DNA of 18,135 nt, taken from contig CAYRHJ010000006.1 in assembly GCA_964424105.1 (NCBI GenBank), positions 1 through 18,135 on the forward strand. The letters are read 5' to 3'. The stretch comes from CAYRHJ01 sp964424105. GTDB lineage: Bacteria > Planctomycetota > Phycisphaerae > UBA1845. The position numbers and the translations under genes were made by a program. Below the pieces are notes generated by a model. It was not told the origin of the DNA. It worked only from the letters and a program-made list of their open reading frames with translations, and searched no databases. Shown in pieces: positions 1-7,542 of the stretch (its first letter is position 1; the number at the start of each line of letters is the position of its first letter).

Positions 1-1414
1 TGTCCGTGCCCTCGACACATTCGTTAATGTCCAGACAGGTGATACCGTCGCCCTGATACCCAACATTACAGGTGCAGTTGAAACCACCTTCCGTGTTGCT
101 GCACGCGGCATTGACGTCGCAGTTGTGAGTGCCATTGACACACTCGTTGATGTCCGCACAGGTGACGCCGTCGCCCTGATACCCAGCATTGCACGTGCAG
201 TTGAAACCGCCCTCCGTGTTGCTGCACGCGGCATTGACGTCGCAGTTGTGCGTGCCATTGACGCATTCGTTAATGTCCAGACAGCTAAAACCATCGCCCT
301 GATACCCAGCGTTGCATATACATACGAAACCGGTCAGCGTTTCGACGCAGCTACCATTCGTGTCGCAAGGAAAGTCGGTCGGGCAATCGACATCCCAGCC
401 GATCAATCCAAACGCCCGAATGTCGTTGCCGGTGACCGGCGCCAGTTCACCACGAGCGAGCGTCGGATCCATGATGCCAATCGAGAGATTGTCTTTCCAA
501 TGGCTGGCTTGGCGCCCGTCGCCCATGAATCGACCGGTGGACATTGACAAATCACCAAAGCCGTCAAAAAACATCTGCGTCGATTCGATATTACCGGGCG
601 ACCCGATACGCGGATTGGCGAAAAAGTCAGCCGCACCGTCACCGGGTCGAAGACGGAACATGTCAAGTGCATGCAGCGCGATGACGTCGGTTTGACCCTG
701 ATCCATCAAGAAATCCACCGTGTCGACAGCGCTGGTAAACCCCAAGGCGTGGCCAATCTCGTGCACGACGATGGCGAAGAAATTGAACAAGCCCGGATCC
801 ACGCCGTCGGAAGGGTCGAAATCAAATTCCGGCAGAAACCCTGTGCTGAATACGATGGTCGCGTCGGCATTCGGATCGTCGAAACCCATGTCGAAACCCA
901 ATGCCCGAAAGTTCGCCTTGGTGGCGATGAGCGAACCGCTCAGCGAAAACCCCACCGGAAGCAGAACGGAATAGTTCGCGAGATTGGGAAGATCAGCCAA
1001 CAACGTTTCACCAAACAGCGCATCGGCTGCCATGGAATCGCGGGTGGCTGTATAATTGAGGATGAAACTTCGCGACGAGGTGGATCCCAACACGTTGGGA
1101 GGCAATGAGGCTAGGTCTGCGTCGATCACCACCGTGACCGGATCCTGCAATCGACCTTCCCAATACGCCGCCGCCGCTTGGAAGGTAGCCAACGCGGATG
1201 CATTAGCAGCCAACGTAGGTCCAGCGTTCAAGACGATCGTCAGCCCACCACCAAATCGCTGACCCGCGCCCAACATCGGCGTATTGGGAGGCAACAACCC
1301 GATGTTCTGAACGTGAACAATGTCCTGGCCACAACGGATCGACTCCGGATCCGCCGCGAGCGACTGTGACGTGATGAAAATAAAGCCAAGCTGTAGAAAA
1401 TGCTGTAAACGCAT
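1..1414 (-). CDS. Secreted zinc metalloprotease with C-terminal calcium-binding EGF-like repeats (3' end outside window)
   Basis: Open from ATG at 1414 to the window edge, at least 471 residues. The start is supported by an AAGGAG ribosome binding site five bases upstream and by a hydrophobic signal peptide (about residues 1-20, ending SLAA). Residues 218-222 are HEIGH within VVHEIGHALGF, a zincin HExxH site, so H218 and H222 are likely zinc ligands and E219 the catalytic base. A third ligand was not identified. From about residue 344 the protein is cysteine-rich: one EGF-like unit, then units starting DINECVNGTHNC at residues 380 and 421 and a fourth at 462. Each is 41 residues with the D-I-N-E-C and N-T-E-G-G-F pattern of calcium-binding EGF domains. 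The N-terminal half resembles the family annotated as NF038122-type metalloproteases; that name is from memory. It is probably exported or surface-anchored. The substrate is unknown, and a C-terminal sorting signal would lie outside the window. Confidence 0.85.
   Translation of the reverse strand, partial: MRLQHFLQLGFIFITSQSLAADPESIRCGQDIVHVQNIGLLPPNTPMLGAGQRFGGGLTIVLNAGPTLAANASALATFQAAAAYWEGRLQDPVTVVIDADLASLPPNVLGSTSSRSFILNYTATRDSMAADALFGETLLADLPNLANYSVLLPVGFSLSGSLIATKANFRALGFDMGFDDPNADATIVFSTGFLPEFDFDPSDGVDPGLFNFFAIVVHEIGHALGFTSAVDTVDFLMDQGQTDVIALHALDMFRLRPGDGAADFFANPRIGSPGNIESTQMFFDGFGDLSMSTGRFMGDGRQASHWKDNLSIGIMDPTLARGELAPVTGNDIRAFGLIGWDVDCPTDFPCDTNGSCVETLTGFVCICNAGYQGDGFSCLDINECVNGTHNCDVNAACSNTEGGFNCTCNAGYQGDGVTCADINECVNGTHNCDVNAACSNTEGGFNCTCNVGYQGDGITCLDINECVEGTD
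29..340 (-). repeat. 123-bp tandem DNA repeats encoding EGF-like domains
   Basis: The aspartate codon opening each DINEC unit falls at 275-277, 152-154 and 29-31, exactly 123 bases (41 codons) apart. The intervening DNA differs at only a few, mostly silent, positions between units. A more diverged unit precedes them up to about position 385. The array continues past position 1, so the copy number is not known. Confidence 0.85.
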
Positions 1415-1678
1415 GGAATCTCCTTGTACAGGTCTTCGGGGTTCGAAGGTCCCAAAAAACACCGAAAGACGTGTCCGCTAAGACTCCTTGCGTCCTTCCG
1501 CTCCAGCGCCATGCATCCTACGCCAAGCAGGCCAGCCGACGCAAGATACATTTGCGCCAAAAACCCACCAATGCCGCACACAAGCACACAAAATGAACCC
1601 GCATTTTCCGGCCAATATCACGGGCCAACCCCCGTAATGCCCATCGCCTGCCTGTCTGCCCGCCCCTATCCGTTGTGC
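1415..1678. other. Intergenic spacer between rhomboid gene and metalloprotease gene
   Basis: It contains the AAGGAG ribosome binding site of the metalloprotease gene next to its start. Beyond that I see no convincing gene, hairpin or promoter. Reading frames here lack recognisable domains and overlap the metalloprotease gene. Confidence 0.5.
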
Positions 1679-2593
1679 CTAATTGTCAATCAATCCCCAT
1701 CGCATGTCATGATTGATGGCCAATCCCCACGCCAGAATCAGGACGCCCACAGCCGTCGCCGCCAGGATGGATTGTGCCCGCCCGCCGACTCGATTAAAGC
1801 CAAACACACCACAAGCCAATCCCACCATCAAACCGCAGCAAAATCCGAAAACGTGCGCCGTGACGTCGGTCCGCGCCCCGCCCGTCCCCAAATAACCCAG
1901 CAGCACGATCCCCGTGATCACCGGCATCCAACGATTCATCGATTGCAGGCTCATCGTCCGTCTTTTCGACCACGCATGAGCAGCTAGGATTCCCAACGCC
2001 CCGAACACCGCCGTCGAAGCGCCGACCGAAGTGTGCTGGGCATCACGAACCATCGCGTTAAACCCGTTGCCCATGGCACCCGCCAGCAAGATGCCCACCC
2101 AAGCCACGCCCGATCCCAACAGTTGACCCGCAAACAGGCCGAACAATCCACCGACGATCAAGTTCCCCACGAGATGGGCCGTATCGACATGCAGCGTCAA
2201 CGCCGTCACCGTGCGCCACCATTGTCCCTGCCGAATAAGCCCGGCATTCGTCCGCCCGGCACCAAACCAATCCAGACCCAAACCAGATTCGTTCTTCAAA
2301 ATGTCCGCGACAATCACAATGACAACGTAACCGTAGACACCCAGTCGCCCCCGTGTCCGCCCGTTTGATTCGGGTAGACCGGGCTCGCCATCCTGGTTTT
2401 CGAGGGCGTAGGCAGCCAGCTCCGCCCGCGCCCGGTCAGCATCGGTATCACGCACGAACAGCAGGTACTCGTTGCCCACCTTGCGGATCACCCAGCCGAC
2501 GTTCAGAGCATCGAGCACCAATGCCTGCTCGGCACAATCACGACGCCGGCAGGATCGATGTATCGCCTCAACATGGTCTTGCCAATTGTCCAT
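1679..2593 (-). CDS. Rhomboid family intramembrane serine protease
   Basis: A 304-residue polytopic membrane protein. Rhomboids cleave transmembrane substrates inside the bilayer with a Ser-His dyad. The serine motif is GASTAVFGA with S193 (family GxSx), and the histidine is H247 in TAHVFGFCCG on a late helix. A conserved HLVGN stretch matches the second-helix H-x-x-x-N signature. About 80 residues of soluble N-terminal domain (with NEYLLFVRDTDADRARAE) precede the first helix, as in GlpG-type proteins. An upstream in-frame extension to 2764 is possible, but it runs through a hairpin and REP-like repeats and encodes low-quality sequence, so I prefer the ATG at 2593. No good ribosome binding site is visible. 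The substrate is unknown; nearby secreted proteins are not evidence of one. Confidence 0.88.
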   Translation of the reverse strand: MDNWQDHVEAIHRSCRRRDCAEQALVLDALNVGWVIRKVGNEYLLFVRDTDADRARAELAAYALENQDGEPGLPESNGRTRGRLGVYGYVVIVIVADILKNESGLGLDWFGAGRTNAGLIRQGQWWRTVTALTLHVDTAHLVGNLIVGGLFGLFAGQLLGSGVAWVGILLAGAMGNGFNAMVRDAQHTSVGASTAVFGALGILAAHAWSKRRTMSLQSMNRWMPVITGIVLLGYLGTGGARTDVTAHVFGFCCGLMVGLACGVFGFNRVGGRAQSILAATAVGVLILAWGLAINHDMRWGLIDN

Positions 2594-2655
2594 GTCACAT
2601 CGCGCTTTCAACCACCCAATCGCTGCTGAATTTCGAACGCCGCATACAGCGCATA

Positions 2656-2877
2656 CGTCATTCCGGCGAGGGTGCCCCATCCATCGCGCAGCGATGGGTG
2701 GGGTCCCGATGATTGGGCCGGGTTTCACCCGTCGGCTTCGCACGCCACTTTCGCGCGCCAGCATTGCCCGTCATTCCGGCCAACGCCGCATACGACGCAT
2801 ACGTCATTCCGGCGAACGTCACATACGTCATTCCGGCGAACGTCACATACGTCATTCCGGCGCAAGCCGGAATCCAG
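2656..2877. repeat. REP-like palindromic repeat with 24-bp tandem reiterations
   Basis: Copies of cgtcattccggc begin at 2656, 2769, 2802, 2826 and 2850. The units 2802-2825 and 2826-2849 are identical 24-mers. The last copy (2850-2877) is complete and contains the palindrome ATTCCGGC-gcaa-GCCGGAAT followed by ccag. This resembles widespread REP/dRS3-type intergenic palindromes in layout. A related set in other orientations occurs at 10375-10520. Confidence 0.85.
2675..2703. repeat. GC-rich 13-bp-stem hairpin
   Basis: CCCCATCCATCGC (2675-2687) is followed after gca by GCGATGGGTGGGG (2691-2703); 12 of 13 positions pair perfectly and the other is a wobble. It sits about 80 bases upstream of the rhomboid start, inside the repeat island. 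There is no T-run on either side, so a simple intrinsic terminator is unlikely. It may be one copy of a dispersed palindromic element. Confidence 0.7.
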
Positions 2878-3236
2878 CGCCTAGGCCGGCGTGGCCCGTT
2901 GCTTGACGTTCAATGGTTCAAGCGCAGAGTAGTAACCGGGCCATGAACCGATGACCATCGCCGCGACCGCGACTATGAACCCCCGCGAATTTCGTCGCAG
3001 GCCATCCCAGCCCCATTGTTGTACTGGATTCTTGCATGATCCTGGACCATCCATTACATTTACATTACGGTGATCGGGGAAACTTTCATCGCCGCTGATT
3101 GGGCGCAGCGTTAATTGATCCGTTTTGGCAGCGCGCGTGGGTTCATGACGAGACATTTCGGAACTACGCAAAACCAGACGGGGCCAAGCTAAACGGCGGC
3201 GGCGAAAAGAGTTGCGAGTGATTGAAACTGTGAATT

Positions 3237-3243
3237 GGAGGAG
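3237..3243 (+). promoter_or_regulatory. Strong ribosome binding site for the CHRD gene
   Basis: GGAGGAG lies 3 bases before ATG 3247 and 6 before ATG 3250. The spacing favours 3250, but both give the same signal peptide. It rules out the TTG at 3235, which overlaps this site. Confidence 0.75.
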
Positions 3244-3246
3244 AAC

Positions 3247-3747
3247 ATGATGCGAGCGACGTTTCAACTGTTGGCATTGGTGGCCGCATTGGGTCTGACG
3301 GCCAACGCGTGGGCGGCGGAGCAGACATTCACCCTGAACATGGACGGCGCTCAGGAAGCCCCCGGCCCGGGCGACCCGGACGGAACGGCCACAGGAACTC
3401 TTTCGGTAAATGATTCCACTGGTCTAATTTCGTGGGACTTTGAATATTTCAATATCACAACACCGACGCTGATGCACATTCACAAGGCGCCGTTCGGTGT
3501 ACCCGGCGGCGTGTTCATTGGCATGGGCGTCGGCACTTCCGGCGGGGCTGGCACATTGATCGATTCGGTGATTCACGCACCGCTTTCGCAGGTTTCCGAA
3601 ATTCTGGGCGACCCTGCCGGTTTTTACGTCAATATTCACAACACGAATTTCCCCGGCGGTGCAGTTCGAGGCCAACTCCCCGAGCCGTCTTCGCTGGCAC
3701 TATTGGGTGTGGGCGCTTTGTTGTTCCGCAGGCGAAGGACAGCGTAA
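3247..3747 (+). CDS. CHRD-domain protein with PEP-CTERM sorting signal
   Basis: A 166-residue exported protein. Residues 1-23 form a signal peptide (cleavage likely after AWA). Residues 27-144 match the CHRD (chordin-like) domain: early MDGAQEAP, central LMHIHKAPFGVPGG, and C-terminal FYVNIHNTNFPGGAVRGQL. The His-rich pattern is characteristic, but its biochemical role is poorly known. Residues 145-164 are a PEP-CTERM tail: the P-E-P motif, a short hydrophobic helix, then RRRR. PEP-CTERM proteins are recognised by an exosortase and leave the tail in the membrane while the body is exported. The gene stands alone between a repeat island and a convergent amidase gene. The exosortase itself is not in the window. 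Confidence 0.92.
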   Translation: MMRATFQLLALVAALGLTANAWAAEQTFTLNMDGAQEAPGPGDPDGTATGTLSVNDSTGLISWDFEYFNITTPTLMHIHKAPFGVPGGVFIGMGVGTSGGAGTLIDSVIHAPLSQVSEILGDPAGFYVNIHNTNFPGGAVRGQLPEPSSLALLGVGALLFRRRRTA

Positions 3748-3908
3748 TCTAGTCGTTTCATTCATTGCGGGAATCCGCCTGTTCACAAAGCCGCGACCGC
3801 CTGCCTGTGCGTGTACGAACGCAGACAGGTCAGGGAGCGGTCGTGCACACTGCTTGGCGCGCGTTCGGAATCAACGCTGACCCGCGGGTTTGGCATTGAC
3901 AGGCCACT

Positions 3909-3928
3909 CGCCGCACGGGCGGCGTTTT
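3909..3928 (+). terminator. Probable intrinsic terminator after the CHRD gene
   Basis: CGCCGC-acgg-GCGGCG is a perfect 6-bp stem with a 4-base loop, followed directly by TTTT. It lies about 160 bases after the CHRD stop and touches the 3' end of the convergent amidase gene. The T-run is short, so confidence is moderate. Confidence 0.55.
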
Positions 3929-4916
3929 ATCCGTCGCCCTCGATCCCCCTGATCAACCGCCCCCAATCGAACGCCGGGCCAGGATCCAATTTGTTGGACG
4001 AAACATGATGGTGACCCAATATGCCGCTGAACTGCATGACGCGGCTCGGCGGCAGACGCACGTCGGCCACGTCACCATTCGTCCAACGCGGTATCTGAGC
4101 TTGCAACCGTGGCAGTGCCCGGCGTAGCGCCACGATCAGCCGAATCAATGAATCATACTGCGCGTCTGTATAGACGAATTGAAAAAGTTCCCGCTTCTGA
4201 ACCCGTCCCTGCACCATCGGCGGAACACGTGTTCCCCCTGCCCCGGACAATCCAGCCGAGTCAGCCACGTCGTAGACAAGCCCAAACCTTTCCATCAGCG
4301 CTTGTGGATTTTCGTACGCCCCGACATTCGCGATTTCGATCCCTACCGATCGGTCGTTCGCGGTGCCCGCGTGACGAGCACGCTCCCGCACGTCCAGGGT
4401 TTGATAAATCGTACCGTCCAGGTCCACCAGGAAGTGGGCGCTCAATCCCCGCTCGTCGTGCAACACCGCGAAACATCGGCCGCTGGTCCCTGCCGCATCA
4501 TAATGCAACACCACTTGATCCACGTTTGCCCGCACCAGCTTTCGCACCGTGGCCAGATCCATCGCAAATTCAGACGTCGTAGCCAAAAGGAAATCCCGCG
4601 TACCGTATCGCTCCGGCGTGTCACAGCCCGTCGCAGGATCGGACGGCAGGATTTCCTGCGGTTCGAAAAAACGATGTTTCAGGTAGGCATTGAATCCGCC
4701 CGATTGATCCCATCGTACGACCGGACCGCCCGTCCTGATGCGTTCACCGCAAACGACGATCGCGTCGTCATCAATCCGTTTTTCCTGAAGCGCAGGCCGA
4801 CGAAATGTCCATAGACATCCGATCAAGAGCATCGCCATCGCGATCGGTCCGATCCAGAAACGAACGGGCCGCCGGCGTAGCACGGAGCGAACAGAATGGG
4901 GTTGGGACTGCGTCAT
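3927..4916 (-). CDS. N-acetylmuramoyl-L-alanine amidase, amidase_2/PGRP type, membrane-anchored
   Basis: 329 residues. A single N-terminal hydrophobic segment (about residues 20-36) follows a basic stretch, so the enzyme probably acts outside the cytoplasm while tethered. The amidase_2 fold is shown by VVLHYDAAGTS (H138), SAHFLVDLDGTIYQTLD, ARHAG, SVGIEIAN, and the C-terminal GHHHVSSNKLDPGPAFDW. H138, a His in the GHHH run (302-304) and D311 are the likely zinc ligands, equivalent to the H-H-D set of AmpD. The enzyme would cleave the MurNAc-L-Ala amide bond and release peptides. An insert between IEIAN and the C-terminal motif is longer than in minimal AmpD. The start codon overlaps the stop of the epimerase gene as ATGA (4913-4916), indicating translational coupling and a shared pathway. 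Confidence 0.9.
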   Translation of the reverse strand: MTQSQPHSVRSVLRRRPVRFWIGPIAMAMLLIGCLWTFRRPALQEKRIDDDAIVVCGERIRTGGPVVRWDQSGGFNAYLKHRFFEPQEILPSDPATGCDTPERYGTRDFLLATTSEFAMDLATVRKLVRANVDQVVLHYDAAGTSGRCFAVLHDERGLSAHFLVDLDGTIYQTLDVRERARHAGTANDRSVGIEIANVGAYENPQALMERFGLVYDVADSAGLSGAGGTRVPPMVQGRVQKRELFQFVYTDAQYDSLIRLIVALRRALPRLQAQIPRWTNGDVADVRLPPSRVMQFSGILGHHHVSSNKLDPGPAFDWGRLIRGIEGDG

Positions 4917-5977
4917 GTGGATTCCGCATGTGAATCGAACAACCAGGATGCGTCAGCACCCAATCCAGGTCGATCCGTGGGAAGAACTCGATCGCCTTCC
5001 AGCCTCACCGCATCAAACGGGTCATCAGCCAGCAACAGGTGACCGTCAAGATCGATGAAATCGACCAACGATCCTATGTGAACAGCCGCAGAAATTCCCA
5101 GCGACGTTTCCACCATGCACCCCAACATCACCTGCAAGCCGCTGGCCCTCGCCAGGTGTATGGCACGAAGCGCTTCACGGATGCCGCCGCACTTGGCCAA
5201 CTTGATGTTCACGCCGGTCACGCAGCCCGCCCAGCCCGGAATATCCCCGGGCCGGATGCAGTCTTCGTCCACGAAGATCGGAACGGACGATTGCTCGTGG
5301 ATGCGACGAAACGCTCGCCGTTGTCCGGGGGCGATGGGTTGTTCAACGAGTTCCGGCTTGAACACCGCCAATCGCGCGATTCGATCCAACGCTTCCTCCG
5401 CGGTCCAAGCCGTGTTGGCATCCAGGCGAAGTCGCTTGTCAGGGGCTTCGTTGCGCACCGCCGACAGAATCTCCGCATCACCTTCCGTGCCGACCTTGAT
5501 TTTGAGTACGTCGAACGCCCCCGCTTCCGCCACGCGCTCGCGGATGCCGGACAAGTCATCGATGCCGATGGTCATCGACGTAGGCGAAATCGCCCCGCCA
5601 TCCAGTCCCAACAATCGCCACACCGGGACGTTCAATCGGCGACCCACCCAATCGTGCAGCGCAGCGTCGATGGCCGCCACCGCGGCACGCTGATCATCAA
5701 AATCATTGACCAGTCGGCCCACCACGGATTCGATTTGAAAGGCGTCGTCACCGAGAACCGCCGGCTCCCGTTGGAGCCGATCAATGACGGTCTCGACGGA
5801 CTCCGCGGTTTGACGATAGAACGGTGATGGCGCCGCCTCGCCATATCCTACCGTGCCGTCGTGTTCGATTCGAACGATCACGCGGTGGACATCACGTCCA
5901 TCGACGCTGCTATGGGCGCGGGCGATCCGGAAAGGGTGTTTCGTATGAACGGTGATCCGCCGACACGAAATGCGCAT
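4913..5977 (-). CDS. Dipeptide (L-Ala-D/L-Glu) epimerase, enolase superfamily
   Basis: 354 residues, full length for the family. Catalytic features in order: K159-x-K161 (LKIKVG), D186 (RLDANTAW), E212 (VEQPI), D237 (VDED) and K259 (NIKLAKCGG). As I recall the E. coli enzyme (K149/K151, D176, E202, D225, K247), the spacings match residue for residue. The late motif D-L-D-G (FIDLDGHLLLADDPF) is the D-x-D signature used to bind dipeptide substrates. The enzyme would interconvert L-Ala-D-Glu and L-Ala-L-Glu from murein peptides for catabolism. It is the first gene of a two-gene unit with the amidase (ATGA overlap) and diverges from the SpoIID/murQ pair. Specificity for another dipeptide is possible, but the amidase neighbour supports murein. 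Confidence 0.92.
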   Translation of the reverse strand: MRISCRRITVHTKHPFRIARAHSSVDGRDVHRVIVRIEHDGTVGYGEAAPSPFYRQTAESVETVIDRLQREPAVLGDDAFQIESVVGRLVNDFDDQRAAVAAIDAALHDWVGRRLNVPVWRLLGLDGGAISPTSMTIGIDDLSGIRERVAEAGAFDVLKIKVGTEGDAEILSAVRNEAPDKRLRLDANTAWTAEEALDRIARLAVFKPELVEQPIAPGQRRAFRRIHEQSSVPIFVDEDCIRPGDIPGWAGCVTGVNIKLAKCGGIREALRAIHLARASGLQVMLGCMVETSLGISAAVHIGSLVDFIDLDGHLLLADDPFDAVRLEGDRVLPTDRPGLGADASWLFDSHAEST

Positions 5978-6144
5978 GATCCCGCAAGCCTAACGCAAAG
6001 AATGATCAGCCACCACGAAAAATATCCGCTGCCATGGTCAGGCCCGCAGGTACAAGATCAAACCCGCCTCCTCACAGCGGACTGCATTCGATTCGGAACG
6101 GAGGGACTCGCCGATGCCGGTGTTTCGCAGCTACAATAGTCACC
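5978..6144. promoter_or_regulatory. Divergent promoter region between epimerase and SpoIID genes
   Basis: A 167-base spacer from which both recycling operons must be transcribed. The clearest element is TACAAT at 6132-6137 on the plus strand, 7 bases before ATG 6145. That places the predicted transcription start at or next to the start codon. No good -35 and no ribosome binding site were seen. I could not identify a minus-strand promoter or an operator. Confidence 0.45.
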
Positions 6145-7542
6145 ATGTCGCGCCCCGACCTGACGTCCAATGATCGCCTGCGTATCGGAATCATTCTGCC
6201 GCTGGACCGGCGTTCGCAAATCCGTCTCGATCTGCCGGATTTTGACTATCGCGTGGGCCAACATTCTGTCCGCCGATGTCACGTGGAATGCAAGGTAGAT
6301 GGGTCCGCCGTTCGAGTCGAATTCCAAGGCCATCATTCATCGACCCCAGTCCACCGTTCTACCGAATGCGTGATTGAACCGATTCAGCACGACGTGGTGG
6401 ATCGTCATGGAGTCACCCTGCGTGACTGTCCAGCCGGCAGGGGTTTCCATTGGTCCAAAACCATCAGCCCTGTATTGCCGGAACGCGTCGTCATCAGCGT
6501 CGTTGACGGTAACCTGATGCTGGTAAATGAATTACATATCGAGACCTACCTGCAAGGGGTGATCACCGCTGAAATGAGCGGCACCTGCCCCATCGAATTC
6601 ATGAAAGCCCAGACCATCGTTGCCAGATCATGGATAACCGCCGCTTCCGAACGGAAGCATCGTGAATTTGGTATTGATTTTTGTAACGACGACTGTTGTC
6701 AGCGATATCAAGGGATCGGTTGCGTTTCCCAGTCCGCCCGACGAGCTGTTGAACAAACCGCCAATCAAGTCCTGATTCACAATTCTGGAAACGTTGTCGA
6801 TGCGAACTATTCGAAGTGCTGCGGCGGAATCGTCGAATCGCCTGAAAATGTCTGGGGTCACAACAAACCGGGCCAACATTCCGTTCATGATTCGCCGCGG
6901 GGAGATCGAATTCATTCCTACAAGGCGATCACGAATGACAATATCCGTCACTATGTGGCTGGCGGGTGGTTGAATTCATGCCAAGCCTATTGCAGTCCGA
7001 ACGTTGTGGCATCGCGCGACCTGCCCCATTATCTGGGTGCGGTGGACGATGGTGGCGGACATTTCAGATGGAAGATTCATTTTTCAGGCGACGAATTGGC
7101 TGAAATCATCCAACGGAAGCATTTTGAACGGGCAGGACTATCGGTAGATCATAAACTGTTGCAATTGAATGATTTACGAGTGTTGAAACGCGGGACCAGC
7201 GGTCGTGCTACCAGCATGGCGATTGATTGTTTGGATGGCTGCAAACATCCCGCGACGATTGTCATTAACGATCAATATGCGATTCGCAACGCACTGTCCG
7301 ACACGTTTTTGTACAGCAGTGCTTTTGATATCAATATCGAACGATCTGCGGCTGGGGTTGTCACGGATGTCGAGTTTCTGGGTGCGGGGTGGGGCCACGG
7401 CGCGGGAATGTGTCAAGTCGGGGCGTTGGGAATGGCGCTGCTGGGCCACGACCATTCTGAAATATTACATCACTATTTTACAAACGTGCGAATCGGAACC
7501 CGATCGGAGTGCGTGTCATGCAAAACCGCGGGCATCTGCTAA
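6145..7542 (+). CDS. SpoIID/LytB-domain protein (putative peptidoglycan lytic enzyme)
   Basis: 465 residues from ATG 6145; a 37-codon upstream extension lacks family features. SpoIID proteins degrade glycan strands of peptidoglycan, often after amidases have removed the stem peptides. Motifs: the core GVITAEMSGTCPIEFMKAQ (139-157), where E143 aligns with the catalytic glutamate of SpoIID, then TIVARSW, and the C-terminal GWGHGAGMCQVGALGMA (416-431) typical of the family. Cysteines are abundant (DFCNDDCCQ, SKCCGG, and a C-terminal CVSCKTAGIC), which is unusual and suggests disulfides or metal binding. No signal peptide is obvious, which is odd for an enzyme acting on wall. The 3' end overlaps murQ by 25 bases, so the two are coupled. 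Weak or absent ribosome binding site; the transcript may be leaderless. Confidence 0.85.
   Translation: MSRPDLTSNDRLRIGIILPLDRRSQIRLDLPDFDYRVGQHSVRRCHVECKVDGSAVRVEFQGHHSSTPVHRSTECVIEPIQHDVVDRHGVTLRDCPAGRGFHWSKTISPVLPERVVISVVDGNLMLVNELHIETYLQGVITAEMSGTCPIEFMKAQTIVARSWITAASERKHREFGIDFCNDDCCQRYQGIGCVSQSARRAVEQTANQVLIHNSGNVVDANYSKCCGGIVESPENVWGHNKPGQHSVHDSPRGDRIHSYKAITNDNIRHYVAGGWLNSCQAYCSPNVVASRDLPHYLGAVDDGGGHFRWKIHFSGDELAEIIQRKHFERAGLSVDHKLLQLNDLRVLKRGTSGRATSMAIDCLDGCKHPATIVINDQYAIRNALSDTFLYSSAFDINIERSAAGVVTDVEFLGAGWGHGAGMCQVGALGMALLGHDHSEILHHYFTNVRIGTRSECVSCKTAGIC

Larger units (their letters stand above)
2594..3246. other. Gene-free stretch: repeat island and leader of the CHRD gene
   Basis: The first half (about 2650-2880) is repetitive: a hairpin at 2675-2703 and five copies of a cgtcattccggcg-type repeat. 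The second half (2881-3246) is unique sequence ending in the ribosome binding site of the CHRD gene. A 128-codon minus-strand frame there has no family features, and I treat it as chance. No confident promoter was found. Confidence 0.6.

Noticed and set aside
1240..1587. 115-codon minus-strand frame with a hydrophobic start
   Set aside because: It overlaps the metalloprotease start in another frame and has no conserved features; the metalloprotease has a good ribosome binding site.
2881..3267. 128-codon minus-strand frame in front of the CHRD gene
   Set aside because: No recognisable family, and it covers the CHRD ribosome binding site and start on the other strand.
3793..3838. Imperfect inverted repeat (cctgcctgtgcg ... 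cgcagacaggtcagg) after the CHRD gene
   Set aside because: Stem pairing is interrupted and there is no T-run; the hairpin at 3909-3928 is a better terminator candidate.
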